Shown here: piece after piece, positions 1 through 9,083 of the stretch
Layout of the letters: the number at the start of each line of letters is the position of its first letter
Position numbering within the stretch: position 1 is the first letter of the stretch
Assembly: GCF_038024105.1 (NCBI RefSeq)
Contig: NZ_CP150661.1
Span: 3,377,501-3,441,500, forward strand
DNA: 64,000 nucleotides
Source: Polaribacter butkevichii
GTDB taxonomy: Bacteria > Bacteroidota > Bacteroidia > Flavobacteriales > Flavobacteriaceae
Reading direction: 5' to 3'
The notes under the pieces: generated by a model
Told to the model about the DNA's origin: nothing
Seen by the model: the letters and a program-made list of their open reading frames with translations, nothing else
Database searches by the model: none
Made by a program: the position numbers and the translations under genes

Positions 1-315
1 GTATTTGTTTCCGTCTGTAAAAGTAACTTCTAATAACATACTTTTATGGTGCCAATCTGCAACCTGAAATTCTGTTATTGTTTTTTTATAAGCCTCTAAA
101 TTAGCTTCTTTAGTCTCTGGTGCTATACTAACCAAGAAATGGTACCCATCAATAATTTGCGTACTCATAACATCTGCTTCTTCTTTTTTAGCCTCATCAG
201 TAAACTTATCTGGATGCCATTCCTTTACTAAACCTCTATAAGCCTTTTTTAAATCTTTTAAATCGATAGGGCCTTCTACTTTAAAAAGTTTTTTATATTC
301 TTTAATACGTTTCAT
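1..315 (-). CDS. J-domain protein with KTSC-like tail (partial, C-terminus outside window)
   Basis: The 105 visible residues start at an ATG at 315 and run off the left edge. The N-terminal half reads as a J-domain: helix, then the HPD tripeptide in VKEWHPDKF at about residues 34-42, which in DnaJ-type cochaperones stimulates the ATPase of an Hsp70 partner. The end, around SMLLEVTFTDGNKY, resembles the start of a KTSC domain. The usual DnaJ glycine-rich and zinc domains are not visible, so this is a specialised J-protein, not DnaJ itself. The gene faces away from the next gene with a 234-bp AT-rich spacer. The C-terminus cannot be judged. Confidence 0.75.
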   Translation of the reverse strand, partial: MKRIKEYKKLFKVEGPIDLKDLKKAYRGLVKEWHPDKFTDEAKKEEADVMSTQIIDGYHFLVSIAPETKEANLEAYKKTITEFQVADWHHKSMLLEVTFTDGNKY

Positions 316-549
316 TCGTGTGTTTTCAAATTGCGTGCAAAAGTACTGATATTAAATTGATTATGATGCAGTAATTTTTTATTAATTGTAAATTCATTTT
401 TTTCTACATTTTATTCAGGGTACTACTTTTTTGTTTTTAAACTTAAAATTCATTTCTAAATATTTTTAAAAATCAGCTGTTTGCTGATTATTATCATTTT
501 ACAACTCATTTTTAATTTGCACCTTTAAAGATATCTAAATCATTTTATT

Positions 550-1323
550 ATGAAAACGAGCATTTCTTATTACCAAAACAAAAATGAATTTCGCCTATTT
601 GTAACCAAATCATTTTCTAGTTTAGTAAAACTTAAAGAAGAAGATAATCAGGTTTCTTTTAATGAATTGGTGTTAGAAATTTTACCAGAAATTCGAAAAT
701 ATGTAAACCAAAGATTTATTTCAGCAATTAAAAAAGGTCATTTTTCTAAAATGAAATACAAATCTGATGACATTATAGATCAACTTTTTATTACTATTTA
801 TGATAATATAGAAGAGGTTAAAAGTGAAAATGATTTCTATTTATGGTTGTTTAAAAAAACGAATGAACTATTAGAAGATGTAATTGTTGAAGAAGAATTT
901 AACGAATTGTTTTTTAAAAACATTGATGATTATTCTAAGCCAGAATGGAATGAAATGCAAGAGAAGTTTAGCACAGATGGAGGAGGAGATTTATTAATGA
1001 TTGAAGAATTAGATGATTTGTCATACAACCATAACGATTATAGTTTAGACCATGTTTTTGTAGAAGATAATGAAAAAGTGTTGGCCGATAAGTTAGATAA
1101 AAAAATAGGAGAAGATAAAATTAATGAACATATTGATTTGGTTTTACATAAAATGCCTTCTGGAATGCGTATTGCGTTTTATTTATTTACAAACCAGAAG
1201 TTAAGAGTGGATGAAATTGCAGAAATACAAAAGAAAACAATACCTGAAATTGAAAAACTTTTAAGCGATGCTAAAAAAGTAATTCAAAGAAGTTTATTTA
1301 ATAGATATTCGGTAGATAAATAG
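550..1323 (+). CDS. sigma-70-like protein of unknown function
   Basis: A 257-residue acidic, soluble protein without signal peptide or membrane segment. Residues about 40-110 are helical and resemble a sigma region 2 (a KYKSDDIIDQLF stretch followed by a WLF motif). After an acidic linker, residues about 198-250 look like a region 4 helix-turn-helix: MPSGMRIAFYLF, then a VDEIAEIQKKTIPEIEKLL helix pair. This suggests an ECF-like sigma factor or a regulator derived from one, cytoplasmic and DNA/RNA-polymerase associated. No anti-sigma gene lies next to it. The role is inferred from weak motif similarity only. It ends at a hairpin shared with the convergent phosphatase gene. Confidence 0.5.
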   Translation: MKTSISYYQNKNEFRLFVTKSFSSLVKLKEEDNQVSFNELVLEILPEIRKYVNQRFISAIKKGHFSKMKYKSDDIIDQLFITIYDNIEEVKSENDFYLWLFKKTNELLEDVIVEEEFNELFFKNIDDYSKPEWNEMQEKFSTDGGGDLLMIEELDDLSYNHNDYSLDHVFVEDNEKVLADKLDKKIGEDKINEHIDLVLHKMPSGMRIAFYLFTNQKLRVDEIAEIQKKTIPEIEKLLSDAKKVIQRSLFNRYSVDK

Positions 1324-1377
1324 TGTGTCTCTTATTTTCTATATGATAAAGATTACTATATATCTAATATAATGTAA

Positions 1378-1433
1378 AATCACTTTTTAGATATTTGATA
1401 AAAACATCAAATTAATAAGAAGTGATTTTTTTT
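1378..1433. terminator. nested bidirectional hairpin between convergent genes
   Basis: An outer stem AATCACTT/AAGTGATT encloses an inner stem ATTTGAT-aaaaac-ATCAAAT (1392-1411). A T-run follows on the plus side. The stop codon of the phosphatase gene (1412) lies inside. It probably terminates both converging transcripts. Confidence 0.6.
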
Positions 1434-2227
1434 CTGCGGATAGAATCTTTTTGGGCATTAGACCAATTGTATTTACCTTCAAAAATACCTTTTGTTTCCC
1501 AGTCTCCGTACATTGGGTTTGGTAACACAATAAATTTGGTGCCAAAAGAAGCTTTTAAGTTATCTGCATTGTTATTTCTTTTTATAGTAGAACTGTTTTC
1601 GAATATTGAAGAAAAGTCTGATAAGTTGTCTCCTAAAAGTAATACGATTTCATGTGTTTTTTCAACAATATTTCTTCTGGTTCCTTTTTCGCTACTATTT
1701 GTTTTTAAAAGTACATGCGTCTCATCAGCAAAAGGAAATCCTCTTAATTTTAAATTTTTAATAGTTTCTTTTGTTTGTTTTGCATCCCTATTAGAAATAT
1801 AAAAAACTTGAATATTTTTGCTTTGCGCATAATTAAAAAAAGCTACAGCTCCGGGTATGGACTTTGCATTTTCTTTTTTTACCCATTCTGCCCAACGTAA
1901 AGAGGTGTAATTTTCGTCTAGTTCAATTTGTTTACCACTATACGGACTATTATCTAGCACCGTTTCATCTATATCGGTAACAATAGCCATTGGTTTTTGT
2001 GCATTATTTTCAGCAATAATTTTATCTAATTGCAATTGTGCTAAATTGTATGCTTGATAAGTGAGTGCTTTATATTCAGATGCATTTTGTTGCCATAATA
2101 CGGCTTGAATAGCATGCTCTTGAAGAGTTGTTTTACGTATGTTTTTTTGTTTTATAGTTGTAATTTGAGTTTTACATCCTAAAAAGATAAAAACAGTAAA
2201 AAGAGAAATAATAATTTTATTTTTCAT
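1412..2227 (-). CDS. 5'-nucleotidase, lipoprotein e(P4) family (HAD acid phosphatase)
   Basis: The protein begins with a lipoprotein signal (hydrophobic run ending FIFLGC, Cys at about residue 18), then a class C acid phosphatase fold. HAD motif I is DIDETVLDNSPY, where the first Asp is the nucleophile and the second the acid/base. A later GDNLSDF supplies the metal-binding Asp pair. The family dephosphorylates nucleotides and other phosphomonoesters at the outer or periplasmic membrane face, helping salvage of nucleosides and NAD precursors. I chose the ATG at 2227, which starts directly before the signal peptide; an upstream TTG at 2248 is in frame but adds residues before the signal. Single gene, convergent with the sigma-like gene. 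Confidence 0.88.
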   Translation of the reverse strand: MKNKIIISLFTVFIFLGCKTQITTIKQKNIRKTTLQEHAIQAVLWQQNASEYKALTYQAYNLAQLQLDKIIAENNAQKPMAIVTDIDETVLDNSPYSGKQIELDENYTSLRWAEWVKKENAKSIPGAVAFFNYAQSKNIQVFYISNRDAKQTKETIKNLKLRGFPFADETHVLLKTNSSEKGTRRNIVEKTHEIVLLLGDNLSDFSSIFENSSTIKRNNNADNLKASFGTKFIVLPNPMYGDWETKGIFEGKYNWSNAQKDSIRRKKITSY

Positions 2228-2306
2228 TATGGAATATTTTTTATGCAAGACTAAAGGATATCAAAATTAATCTAATTTAATTATTTTACTAAGAATTTAA
2301 GCATAA

Positions 2307-2335
2307 AAAAACCATCATATTAAATGATGGTTTTA
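2307..2335 (-). terminator. terminator of the fad operon
   Basis: Stem AAAACCATCAT / ATGATGGTTTT with a 5-nt loop, followed on the minus strand by a run of T. It lies about 120 bp past the fadE stop codon. Confidence 0.7.
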
Positions 2336-2457
2336 TAACAAACAACTAATTTTAATCTAAGTAAAAAAGATTAATTTTTTAATATTTATATGATTGTCAG
2401 TTGAGCTTGAAAAAGAATATGAAAACTTTAACAAACTCAATTTGACATCAAGAGGTT

Positions 2458-4266
2458 TTAGAAGCAGTATTTATTTTCTGCTTTTACTTTTTCTGCTATT
2501 TCGTTACGTAAATCTACGATATCTGGATAGTTTTGGTATTTAGTAAAACGTTTTAAGCCCATTAACATCATACGTTGCTCATCACCTTCGGCAAAAGAAA
2601 TAATACTTTCTTTACCTTTTTCTTCAATAATATCTACTGCATGATATAAGTATAGTTTAGACATTGCAATCTGTACAGATTGTGCTGCTTCACTAGTACG
2701 TTTTACATTTTTTTCTGTTCTTAAGATAGCAGATTCTGCCATATAGATTTCAATTAAAATATCTGAGGCAGCAATTAATAACTGTTGATGTTTCTCTATT
2801 TCTGGACCATATTTTTGAAGTGCTGCACCTGCAACCATTAAAAATGTTTTCTTTAATTTAGAAATCATTAATTTTTCTTCAGAAAAAAGTTCAGAAAAAT
2901 CTGGTGTTTCAAAAGAAGGAATACCCATTAAACTGTTTGCAACTTCTGTTGCAGGGCCTAATAAATCTACATGTCCTTTCATTGCTTTTTTAATTAACAT
3001 ACCTACAGAAAGCATTCTGTTAATTTCATTGGTACCTTCATAGATACGAGCAATTCTTGCATCTCTCCAAGCCGATTCCATAGGAGTTTCTTCAGAGAAT
3101 CCCATTCCACCAAAAATCTGAATTCCTTCATCAGCACAGTTTTGTACATCTTCAGAAACTGCTACTTTTAAAATAGAACATTCAATAGCATATTCTTCTA
3201 CACCTTTTAATTCTGCTTCTTGGTGTGTGTTTCCTGCAGCCACTCTTAACGCAATTCTATCTTCGATATCTTTTGCAGATCTATAAGTTGCAGATTCACC
3301 AACATAAGCATTGGTAGCCATTTCAGCTAGTTTTACTTTAATTGCTCCAAAATCTGAAATAGGAGTTTTAAATTGTTTACGTTCGTTTGCATAATTTACG
3401 GCATGAGAAATAATTCTACGTTGAGAATCTAAACATGCACCCGCTAATTTAATACGACCAACATTTAAAGCGTTCATGGCAATTTTAAAACCTTCGCCAC
3501 GACCCGCTAACATATTTTCTACAGGAACAACGGTATCGTTAAAAAATACTTGTCTTGTAGAGGAAGCTCTAATTCCTAATTTATGTTCTTCTTCACCCAA
3601 CGTAATTCCGTTTGGGTTTTCTTTATCAAACTCTACAATAAAACCAGTTATGTTTTTATCACCTTCTATACGGGCAAAAACAATCATTAATTTACAAAAA
3701 CCTGCGTTTGAAATCCACATTTTTTGACCGTTAATTTTGTATGATTTTCCATCAGCAGACAATTCTGCAGTAGTTTTTCCAGAATTTGCATCAGATCCTG
3801 CGCCTGGTTCTGTTAAACAATAAGCACCAAACCATTCTCCAGTAGCCAATTTAGGAACATATTTTTGTTTTTGTTCTTCGGTTCCGTATAATGTAATTGG
3901 CATTGTACCTATTCCGGTATGTGCACCAAATGCCGTACTAAAAGAACCTGTTCCACTAGAGATATAATCACAAGTTAATAATGTAGAAACAAATCCCATT
4001 CCTAAACCTCCATAAGCTTCAGGAACTGCTACTCCTAAAAATCCTAATTCACCTGCTTTACGCATTACTTCTTCTGTAAGTGCATAATCTTTTGCTTCAA
4101 AGCGAGCTTTGTGAGGAATGATCTCTCGATCATTAAATTCCATCACAGCTTCTTTCATCATTTGTTGTTCTTCAGAAAAATCTTCTGGAGTAAATATATC
4201 TTCACAGTTTGTTTCTTTTACAAGAAATTGACCACCACGTAGAAGGTCTTTTTTGGATGTTCCCAT
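2458..4266 (-). CDS. fadE: acyl-CoA dehydrogenase (FadE-type)
   Basis: A 602-residue FAD-dependent acyl-CoA dehydrogenase, the first oxidation step of fatty acid beta-oxidation (acyl-CoA to trans-2-enoyl-CoA). N-terminal helical domain about 28-145, beta domain with the flavin-contact signature YCLTEPGAGSDA at about 150, C-terminal helical domain with IFGGMGFSEETPMESAWRD and RIYEGTNEINR, whose Glu matches the usual catalytic base. About 190 extra C-terminal residues (after about 415) give the long form seen in Bacillus FadE rather than the 380-residue short-chain enzymes. Last gene of the leftward operon with fadN and fadA, matching the fadNAE order of Bacillus. The 142-bp spacer upstream carries an inverted heptad repeat. 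Electron acceptor (ETF) genes are not in the window. Confidence 0.93.
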   Translation of the reverse strand: MGTSKKDLLRGGQFLVKETNCEDIFTPEDFSEEQQMMKEAVMEFNDREIIPHKARFEAKDYALTEEVMRKAGELGFLGVAVPEAYGGLGMGFVSTLLTCDYISSGTGSFSTAFGAHTGIGTMPITLYGTEEQKQKYVPKLATGEWFGAYCLTEPGAGSDANSGKTTAELSADGKSYKINGQKMWISNAGFCKLMIVFARIEGDKNITGFIVEFDKENPNGITLGEEEHKLGIRASSTRQVFFNDTVVPVENMLAGRGEGFKIAMNALNVGRIKLAGACLDSQRRIISHAVNYANERKQFKTPISDFGAIKVKLAEMATNAYVGESATYRSAKDIEDRIALRVAAGNTHQEAELKGVEEYAIECSILKVAVSEDVQNCADEGIQIFGGMGFSEETPMESAWRDARIARIYEGTNEINRMLSVGMLIKKAMKGHVDLLGPATEVANSLMGIPSFETPDFSELFSEEKLMISKLKKTFLMVAGAALQKYGPEIEKHQQLLIAASDILIEIYMAESAILRTEKNVKRTSEAAQSVQIAMSKLYLYHAVDIIEEKGKESIISFAEGDEQRMMLMGLKRFTKYQNYPDIVDLRNEIAEKVKAENKYCF

Positions 4267-4274
4267 ATTTTTTT

Positions 4275-4403
4275 TTGACTTATGACGGTAAGACTTATGA
4301 CTTATAACGATCTTTGAATTACCTTCTTGATTAAATTTTAATTTAGTTTTTATTTTATTAACGGAATTAAGTCATGCGTCTTAAGTCCATTTTGTCTTAT
4401 GTC
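4275..4403. repeat. heptad inverted-repeat element A (fadA-fadE spacer)
   Basis: The left arm (4275-4310) contains three GACTTAT units plus one variant; the right arm (4369-4403) carries the complement type (AAGTCATGCGTCTTAAGTC, GTCTTATGTC). The arms can pair imperfectly around an AT-rich 58-bp loop. The left arm ends 8 bp from the fadE start codon. Related arrays fill the other three spacers of this operon. Confidence 0.75.
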
Positions 4404-4408
4404 TCTAT

Positions 4409-5602
4409 TTAAGACAGAAACTCAAAAACACCTGCAGCACCTTGACCAGTACCTACACACATCGTTACCATTCCGTATTTGTTTTTCATATCGCGCTTGC
4501 GCATTTCATCAAATAATTGCACAGATAATTTTGCTCCTGTACAACCCAATGGATGACCTAATGCAATGGCACCACCATTAACATTTACAATATCTTGGTT
4601 TAAATCTAACTCACGCATTACAGCTAAAGACTGAGAAGCAAAAGCTTCATTCAATTCAATTAACTCAATATCGTTTTGTTGTAAACCTGCTTGTTTTAAA
4701 ACTTTAGGTATTGCAGCAACAGGCCCAATTCCCATAATTCTTGGTTCTACACCAGCAGCAGCGTAATTTACTACTCTTGCAATTGGTTCTAGATTTAATT
4801 CTTTTACCATTTCTTCGCTCATTACCATAACAAAGGCAGCTCCATCACTCATTTGAGATGAATTACCTGCTGTTACACTTCCTCCAGCAGCAAATACTGC
4901 TCTCAGTTTTGTTAAAGCTTCAATGCTAGTTCCTTTTCTAGGACCTTCATCTTTAGTTACAGTATATTTTTTTGTTGCTTTCTTTCCGTTTTCATCTAGA
5001 TAAGTTTGCTCTACTTCAATAGGAACAATTTGATCTTGAAAACGATTTTCTGCTTGTGCTTTTAAAGCTTTCATATGAGATTTAAAGGCAAATTCATCTT
5101 GGTCTTTTCTAGAAACCTTAAACTGATTTGCAACTGCTTCTGCAGTATTTCCCATTCCCCAATAATAATCTGCGTGACCAGATTTTACGGTATCGTAATT
5201 TAATTCTGGTTTAAATCCTGTCATTGGTACAGAGCTCATGCTTTCTGCTCCACCAGCAATAATACAACTTGCCATTCCTGCTTGAATTTTAGCTGCTGCC
5301 ATTGCAATTGTTTCTAGTCCCGAAGAACAGAATCTGTTTACAGTAACACCAGGAACATCCACAGAATTTAATCCTATTAAAGAAATAAAACGTGCCATGT
5401 TTAAACCTTGTGCGCCTTCTGGCATTGCGTTACCAACAATTACGTCATCTATACGTTTTACGTCTAAATTTGGTAATTCTTTCATCATGTGCTGAATGGT
5501 TTCTGCACCTAATTCATCTGCACGTTTAAAGCGAAAAACACCTTTTGGAGCTTTTGCAACTGCGGTTCTATATGCTTTTACTATATATGCTTGTTTGCTC
5601 AT
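4409..5602 (-). CDS. fadA: acetyl-CoA C-acyltransferase (thiolase)
   Basis: A 397-residue type II-like thiolase that cleaves 3-ketoacyl-CoA to acetyl-CoA and a shortened acyl-CoA, the last step of beta-oxidation. The nucleophilic Cys is C92 in [13 protein letters not shown]. The second active-site region has [16 protein letters not shown] (His near 352) and the acid/base Cys is in [11 protein letters not shown] near 382. Length and motifs are complete. It is the partner of FadN; together they replace the FadBA multienzyme of enterobacteria. The gene stands between the four-helix-bundle gene and fadE; its start codon follows a heptad repeat arm by 11 bp. Confidence 0.94.
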   Translation of the reverse strand: MSKQAYIVKAYRTAVAKAPKGVFRFKRADELGAETIQHMMKELPNLDVKRIDDVIVGNAMPEGAQGLNMARFISLIGLNSVDVPGVTVNRFCSSGLETIAMAAAKIQAGMASCIIAGGAESMSSVPMTGFKPELNYDTVKSGHADYYWGMGNTAEAVANQFKVSRKDQDEFAFKSHMKALKAQAENRFQDQIVPIEVEQTYLDENGKKATKKYTVTKDEGPRKGTSIEALTKLRAVFAAGGSVTAGNSSQMSDGAAFVMVMSEEMVKELNLEPIARVVNYAAAGVEPRIMGIGPVAAIPKVLKQAGLQQNDIELIELNEAFASQSLAVMRELDLNQDIVNVNGGAIALGHPLGCTGAKLSVQLFDEMRKRDMKNKYGMVTMCVGTGQGAAGVFEFLS

Positions 5603-5613
5603 ATCTTTTATTT

Positions 5614-5650
5614 TTGACTTATGATGATTTGACGTATGACTTAAGACTTA
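5614..5650. repeat. heptad repeat arm B (overlaps the 3' end of the IVP gene)
   Basis: Single arm with GACTTAT, GACGTAT, GACTTAA and GACTTA units. Its outer units supply the last codons and the stop codon (TAA at 5641-5643) of the four-helix-bundle gene, so the ORF end is built from repeat sequence. Confidence 0.75.
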
Positions 5651-6006
5651 CCCAAGTTTTCCATAAAACGTGTTATCATTCCTTGAATTATTTGAATTTT
5701 TCTTTCTAAATGTTTAAAAGTTTCTTCTGAAATATATCCTACTTCAAAAGAAATTATTAATTGTGTTTCCCATTCAAAAGCAGAACCTAATGCTGTTTCT
5801 AAATATTGTGTAAAATGTTTATCTGTTCCTTTACTTGTGCCTTCTGCTATATTTGAAGGGATTGAAACAGCACATCGTTGCATTTGACTTGACAAAGCAT
5901 AAATTTCAGATTTAGGAAACTTTTTGGTTTCAGTATAAGTATCTTTTACAATACTAACCCCGTCTTTCCAAATAGTTAATTTTCTAAAATTATGTCTTGC
6001 TGCCAT
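5641..6006 (-). CDS. four helix bundle protein (S23 / 23S rRNA intervening-sequence protein family)
   Basis: A 121-residue protein with the family core at residues about 38-57 (SSQMQRCAVSIPSNIAEG) and an amphipathic helix pattern throughout, typical of the S23/IVP family, first known from intervening sequences in 23S rRNA genes and structurally related to the Avd accessory protein of diversity-generating retroelements. No enzymatic residues are evident; the basic surface suggests nucleic-acid binding. It is not in an rRNA gene here and has no reverse transcriptase neighbour. It interrupts an otherwise purely catabolic operon between fadN and fadA, with heptad repeats on both sides and even inside its last codons. 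This looks like a later insertion. Molecular role unknown. Confidence 0.9.
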   Translation of the reverse strand: MAARHNFRKLTIWKDGVSIVKDTYTETKKFPKSEIYALSSQMQRCAVSIPSNIAEGTSKGTDKHFTQYLETALGSAFEWETQLIISFEVGYISEETFKHLERKIQIIQGMITRFMENLGKS

Positions 6007-6025
6007 TTTTTACTCGGTTTTTTAT

Positions 6026-6090
6026 TTGACTTATGACGTAATACTTTTCAGGCTGTCTTGCAGTCTTATGTCATCAAGTCTTACGTCTTA
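6026..6090. repeat. heptad inverted-repeat element C1 (fadN-IVP spacer)
   Basis: Left arm GACTTATGACGTAATACTT, right arm with GTCTTGCAGTCTTATGTC and AAGTCTTACGTCTTA, in inverted orientation. The left arm lies 19 bp from the four-helix-bundle start codon and the right arm 5 bp from the fadN stop. Confidence 0.75.
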
Positions 6091-6095
6091 TTCAT

Positions 6096-8498
6096 CTAGT
6101 TACGTAACGGTTTCCCCGTTTTTAACATGTGTTGAATTCTTTCTAATGTTTTACGTTCTGTACAAAGAGATAAAAACGCTTCACGTTCTAAATCTAATAA
6201 ATACTGTTCTGTAACCAATGTTGGTTCAGATAAATCTCCACCAGCCATAACGTATGCTAGTTTATTGGCAATTTTCATATCATGTTCAGAAATGTATTTA
6301 GAATCTTGCATAGAATCTGTACCTACTAAAAACATCCCTAAAGCTTGCTTACCTAAAACTCTAACATCATTACGTTTTACAGGTTGCGTATATCCACTTT
6401 CTGCCATTAGTTTAGCATGTGCTTTTGCAGTTGCTATTTGTCTGTCTTTATTAACAACTACCACATCTTTTCCTTGTTGCAGTAAACCTAAATCGAAAGC
6501 TTCGTAAGCAGAAGTAGATACTTTTGCCATACCAATAGTTAAAAAGTTTTCTTGTAAAATGTTAAGCTCTACATCTCCTTTCTGAAAAGAATCTGATGCT
6601 CTTAAAGCCATTTCTTTAGAACCACCACCACCAGGAATTACACCAACTCCAAATTCTACTAATCCCATATAGGTTTCTGCTGCTGCAACCACTTTATCTG
6701 CGTGTAAAGAAATTTCACAACCACCACCTAAAGCCATTCCATGAGGAGCAGAAATAGTTGGTATAGATGAATAACGCATACGCATCATAGTATCTTGAAA
6801 ATATTTAATAGCATAATTTAATTCATCATATTCTTGCTCTACAGCCATCATAAAAATCATACCAATATTAGCACCTACAGAAAAATTTGCTGCTTGGTTA
6901 CCAATAACCAAACCTTGAAAATCTTTTTGTGCAATATCAATCCCTTTATTGATACCTGCTAAAACATCACCACCAATGGTGTTCATTTTAGATTGAAATT
7001 CTAGATTTAAAATTCCATCTCCAATATCTTCTATTACAACACCAGAATTTTTAAAAACTTCGTTTGATTTTCTAATGTTATCTAAAATGATAAACGATTC
7101 TTGACCCGGTTTTTTAGTCTGAGATTTAGAAGGAATATCATAAAAATAAGTTGCGCCTTCTTTAACAGAGTAAAAAGATTTAGAACCAGCAGCTAACATT
7201 TCTGTAACCCAAGGTGCAGGTTCTTTACCTTCAGCTTTCATTAATTCGATTCCTGCTTCTACACCAACGGCATCCCAAATTTCGAAAGGACCATTCTCCC
7301 AACCAAAACCAGCTTTCATTGCATCATCAATTTTGTAGATTTCATCAGAAATTTCTGGAATTCTATTCTGAACATACGCAAACATTGCCGCAAAGTTCTT
7401 TCTATAAAATTCACCAGCTTTATCTTTACCTCCAACTAATACTTTAAATCTATCAATAGGCTTATCAATCGTTTTCGTAAGTTCTAAAGTTGCAAATTTT
7501 GCTCTTTTAGAAGCACGATATTCTAAAGTATCTAAGTCTAATGTTAAGATTTCTTTCTTACCATCAACAACTGTCTTTTTGTAAAAACCTTGACCTGTTT
7601 TACTTCCTAACCATTTATTTTCCATCATTGTATTGATGAAACCAGGAAGCTTAAATAAATCATGTGCTTCATCATTAGGGCAGTTGTCATAAATTCCATT
7701 AGCAACATGTACTAAAGTATCTAAACCAACAACATCAACAGTTCTAAAAGTTGCAGATTTTGGACGACCAATTACTGGCCCCGTCAACTTATCAACTTCT
7801 TCAACCGTTAAACCTAATTCTTTTACTTGATGAAATAAAGATTGAATTCCGAAAATTCCAATTCTATTTCCTATAAATGCAGGGGTATCCTTCGCTAAAA
7901 CAGATGTTTTTCCTAAGAATTTTTCTCCATACATCATTAAAAAATCTGTAACTTCTTGTTTACAATCTGGACCAGGAACAACTTCAAAAAGTTTTAAATA
8001 TCTAGGAGGATTAAAAAAGTGCGTTACTGCAAAATGTTTTTGAAAGTCTTTACTTCTTCCTTCATTCATAAACTTGATAGGAATACCAGAAGTATTGGAA
8101 GAAATAATAGTTCCGGGAGTTCTGTATTTCTCTAGTTTTTCAAAAACGATTTTTTTAATATCTAATCGCTCAACAACCACCTCCATAATCCAATCTACAT
8201 CAGCAACCTTTGCAATATCATCATCTAAATTACCAGTGGTAATTCTATTTGCAAATTTTTGATTATAAATAGGAGAGGGCTTCGATTTAAGTGAGGCTGT
8301 AAGTGCATCATTTACCAAACGATTTCGTACAACTTTGTCTTCGAGCGTTAATCCTTTGGCTTTTTCTTTGTCGTTTAATTCTCTTGGAACAATGTCCAAT
8401 AATAGAACTTCAACTCCAATGTTTGCAAAATGACACGCAATGCCACTTCCCATAATTCCAGAGCCAACTATTGCTACTTTTTTAATTCTTCTAGTCAT
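6096..8498 (-). CDS. fadN: 3-hydroxyacyl-CoA dehydrogenase / enoyl-CoA hydratase fusion
   Basis: An 800-residue bifunctional enzyme for the two middle steps of beta-oxidation (hydration of enoyl-CoA, then NAD-dependent oxidation of 3-hydroxyacyl-CoA). The dehydrogenase domain is N-terminal: Rossmann GSGIMGSG at about 12-19, HFFNPPRYLKLFEVV near 160 and DTPAFIGNRIG near 205. The hydratase/crotonase domain is C-terminal, with GMALGGGCEISLHAD at about 585-600 and GVGVIPGGGGSKE near 625. This order is the reverse of FadB and matches Bacillus FadN. First structural gene after marR, separated from it by 102 bp with heptad repeats. Confidence 0.93.
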   Translation of the reverse strand: MTRRIKKVAIVGSGIMGSGIACHFANIGVEVLLLDIVPRELNDKEKAKGLTLEDKVVRNRLVNDALTASLKSKPSPIYNQKFANRITTGNLDDDIAKVADVDWIMEVVVERLDIKKIVFEKLEKYRTPGTIISSNTSGIPIKFMNEGRSKDFQKHFAVTHFFNPPRYLKLFEVVPGPDCKQEVTDFLMMYGEKFLGKTSVLAKDTPAFIGNRIGIFGIQSLFHQVKELGLTVEEVDKLTGPVIGRPKSATFRTVDVVGLDTLVHVANGIYDNCPNDEAHDLFKLPGFINTMMENKWLGSKTGQGFYKKTVVDGKKEILTLDLDTLEYRASKRAKFATLELTKTIDKPIDRFKVLVGGKDKAGEFYRKNFAAMFAYVQNRIPEISDEIYKIDDAMKAGFGWENGPFEIWDAVGVEAGIELMKAEGKEPAPWVTEMLAAGSKSFYSVKEGATYFYDIPSKSQTKKPGQESFIILDNIRKSNEVFKNSGVVIEDIGDGILNLEFQSKMNTIGGDVLAGINKGIDIAQKDFQGLVIGNQAANFSVGANIGMIFMMAVEQEYDELNYAIKYFQDTMMRMRYSSIPTISAPHGMALGGGCEISLHADKVVAAAETYMGLVEFGVGVIPGGGGSKEMALRASDSFQKGDVELNILQENFLTIGMAKVSTSAYEAFDLGLLQQGKDVVVVNKDRQIATAKAHAKLMAESGYTQPVKRNDVRVLGKQALGMFLVGTDSMQDSKYISEHDMKIANKLAYVMAGGDLSEPTLVTEQYLLDLEREAFLSLCTERKTLERIQHMLKTGKPLRN

Positions 8499-8513
8499 TT
8501 GTTTTAAAATTAT

Positions 8514-8595
8514 TTGACGTATGATTTAAAAAGACGTAAGACATAAGACTTTTGCATTCAGTCTAATTATCTTATGTCATTTAGTCTTTAGTCAT
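8514..8595. repeat. heptad inverted-repeat element C2 (marR-fadN spacer)
   Basis: Left arm with GACGTAT, GACGTAA, GACATAA units and right arm with GTCTAAT, CTTATGTCATTTAGTC, TTTAGTCAT. Arms are inverted and pair imperfectly around GCATTCA. It occupies most of the spacer between marR and fadN. Confidence 0.72.
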
Positions 8596-8600
8596 TTTTG

Positions 8601-9059
8601 TTATACTGCTTTATTGTTGACGTTTTCATAAATTTCTTTATCTGCAATTAATTTATTAATGGTTGATGTTACCTTAAAAAATCCTGCTAAATCTTCTTCA
8701 GAAACATGGGCTCTTACCGTGTTATTAAATTGAATAACATGACCTCTGGAGACTTTACGCATTTCTCTACCATAATCTGTTAATTTAATAATAACACTTC
8801 TACCATCTTCTGGGTTCTTTTCTCTACAAATAGCACCTTTATCTTCCATCGTTTTTAAAATTCTAGAAAGACTTGTTGGCTCCATACCCATTAAAGGACC
8901 TAAAGCCGTAGATGGGGTTCCGTTTTGTTTATCAATATTTAATAAAACAAAAGCAGTTGCCATTGTGCTATCGTGTTTTACTGCCTGTTCATTATACACT
9001 TTTGCAACGGCTTGCCACGTTGCTCTAAGCTCATGATCTATTGATTTGTGTTTATCCAT
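8601..9059 (-). CDS. MarR family transcriptional regulator
   Basis: A 152-residue winged-helix repressor: recognition helix in TALGPLMGMEPTSLSRILKTM (about residues 55-75), followed by the wing EDKGAICREKNPEDGRSV with the Asp-x-Arg typical of MarR. Such proteins are dimers that release DNA when a ligand (here plausibly an acyl-CoA or phenolic compound) binds. It leads the fad operon and probably represses itself and the beta-oxidation genes. Two copies of a 12-bp palindrome lie directly upstream next to the promoter. The -7 box ends 5 bp before the ATG, so the mRNA may have almost no leader. Confidence 0.9.
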   Translation of the reverse strand: MDKHKSIDHELRATWQAVAKVYNEQAVKHDSTMATAFVLLNIDKQNGTPSTALGPLMGMEPTSLSRILKTMEDKGAICREKNPEDGRSVIIKLTDYGREMRKVSRGHVIQFNNTVRAHVSEEDLAGFFKVTSTINKLIADKEIYENVNNKAV

Positions 9060-9064
9060 TCTGT

Positions 9065-9072
9065 CAAATATA
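9065..9072 (-). promoter_or_regulatory. -7 promoter box of the marR-fad operon
   Basis: TATATTTG on the minus strand fits the Bacteroidota consensus TAnnTTTG. It lies 5 bp upstream of the marR ATG and immediately downstream of the palindromic operators. Confidence 0.65.
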
Positions 9073-9083
9073 TAAAAATTTAT

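Noticed and set aside
5641..6006. Diversity-generating retroelement based on the Avd-like four-helix protein
   Set aside because: No reverse transcriptase, template repeat or variable repeat is present within the window.
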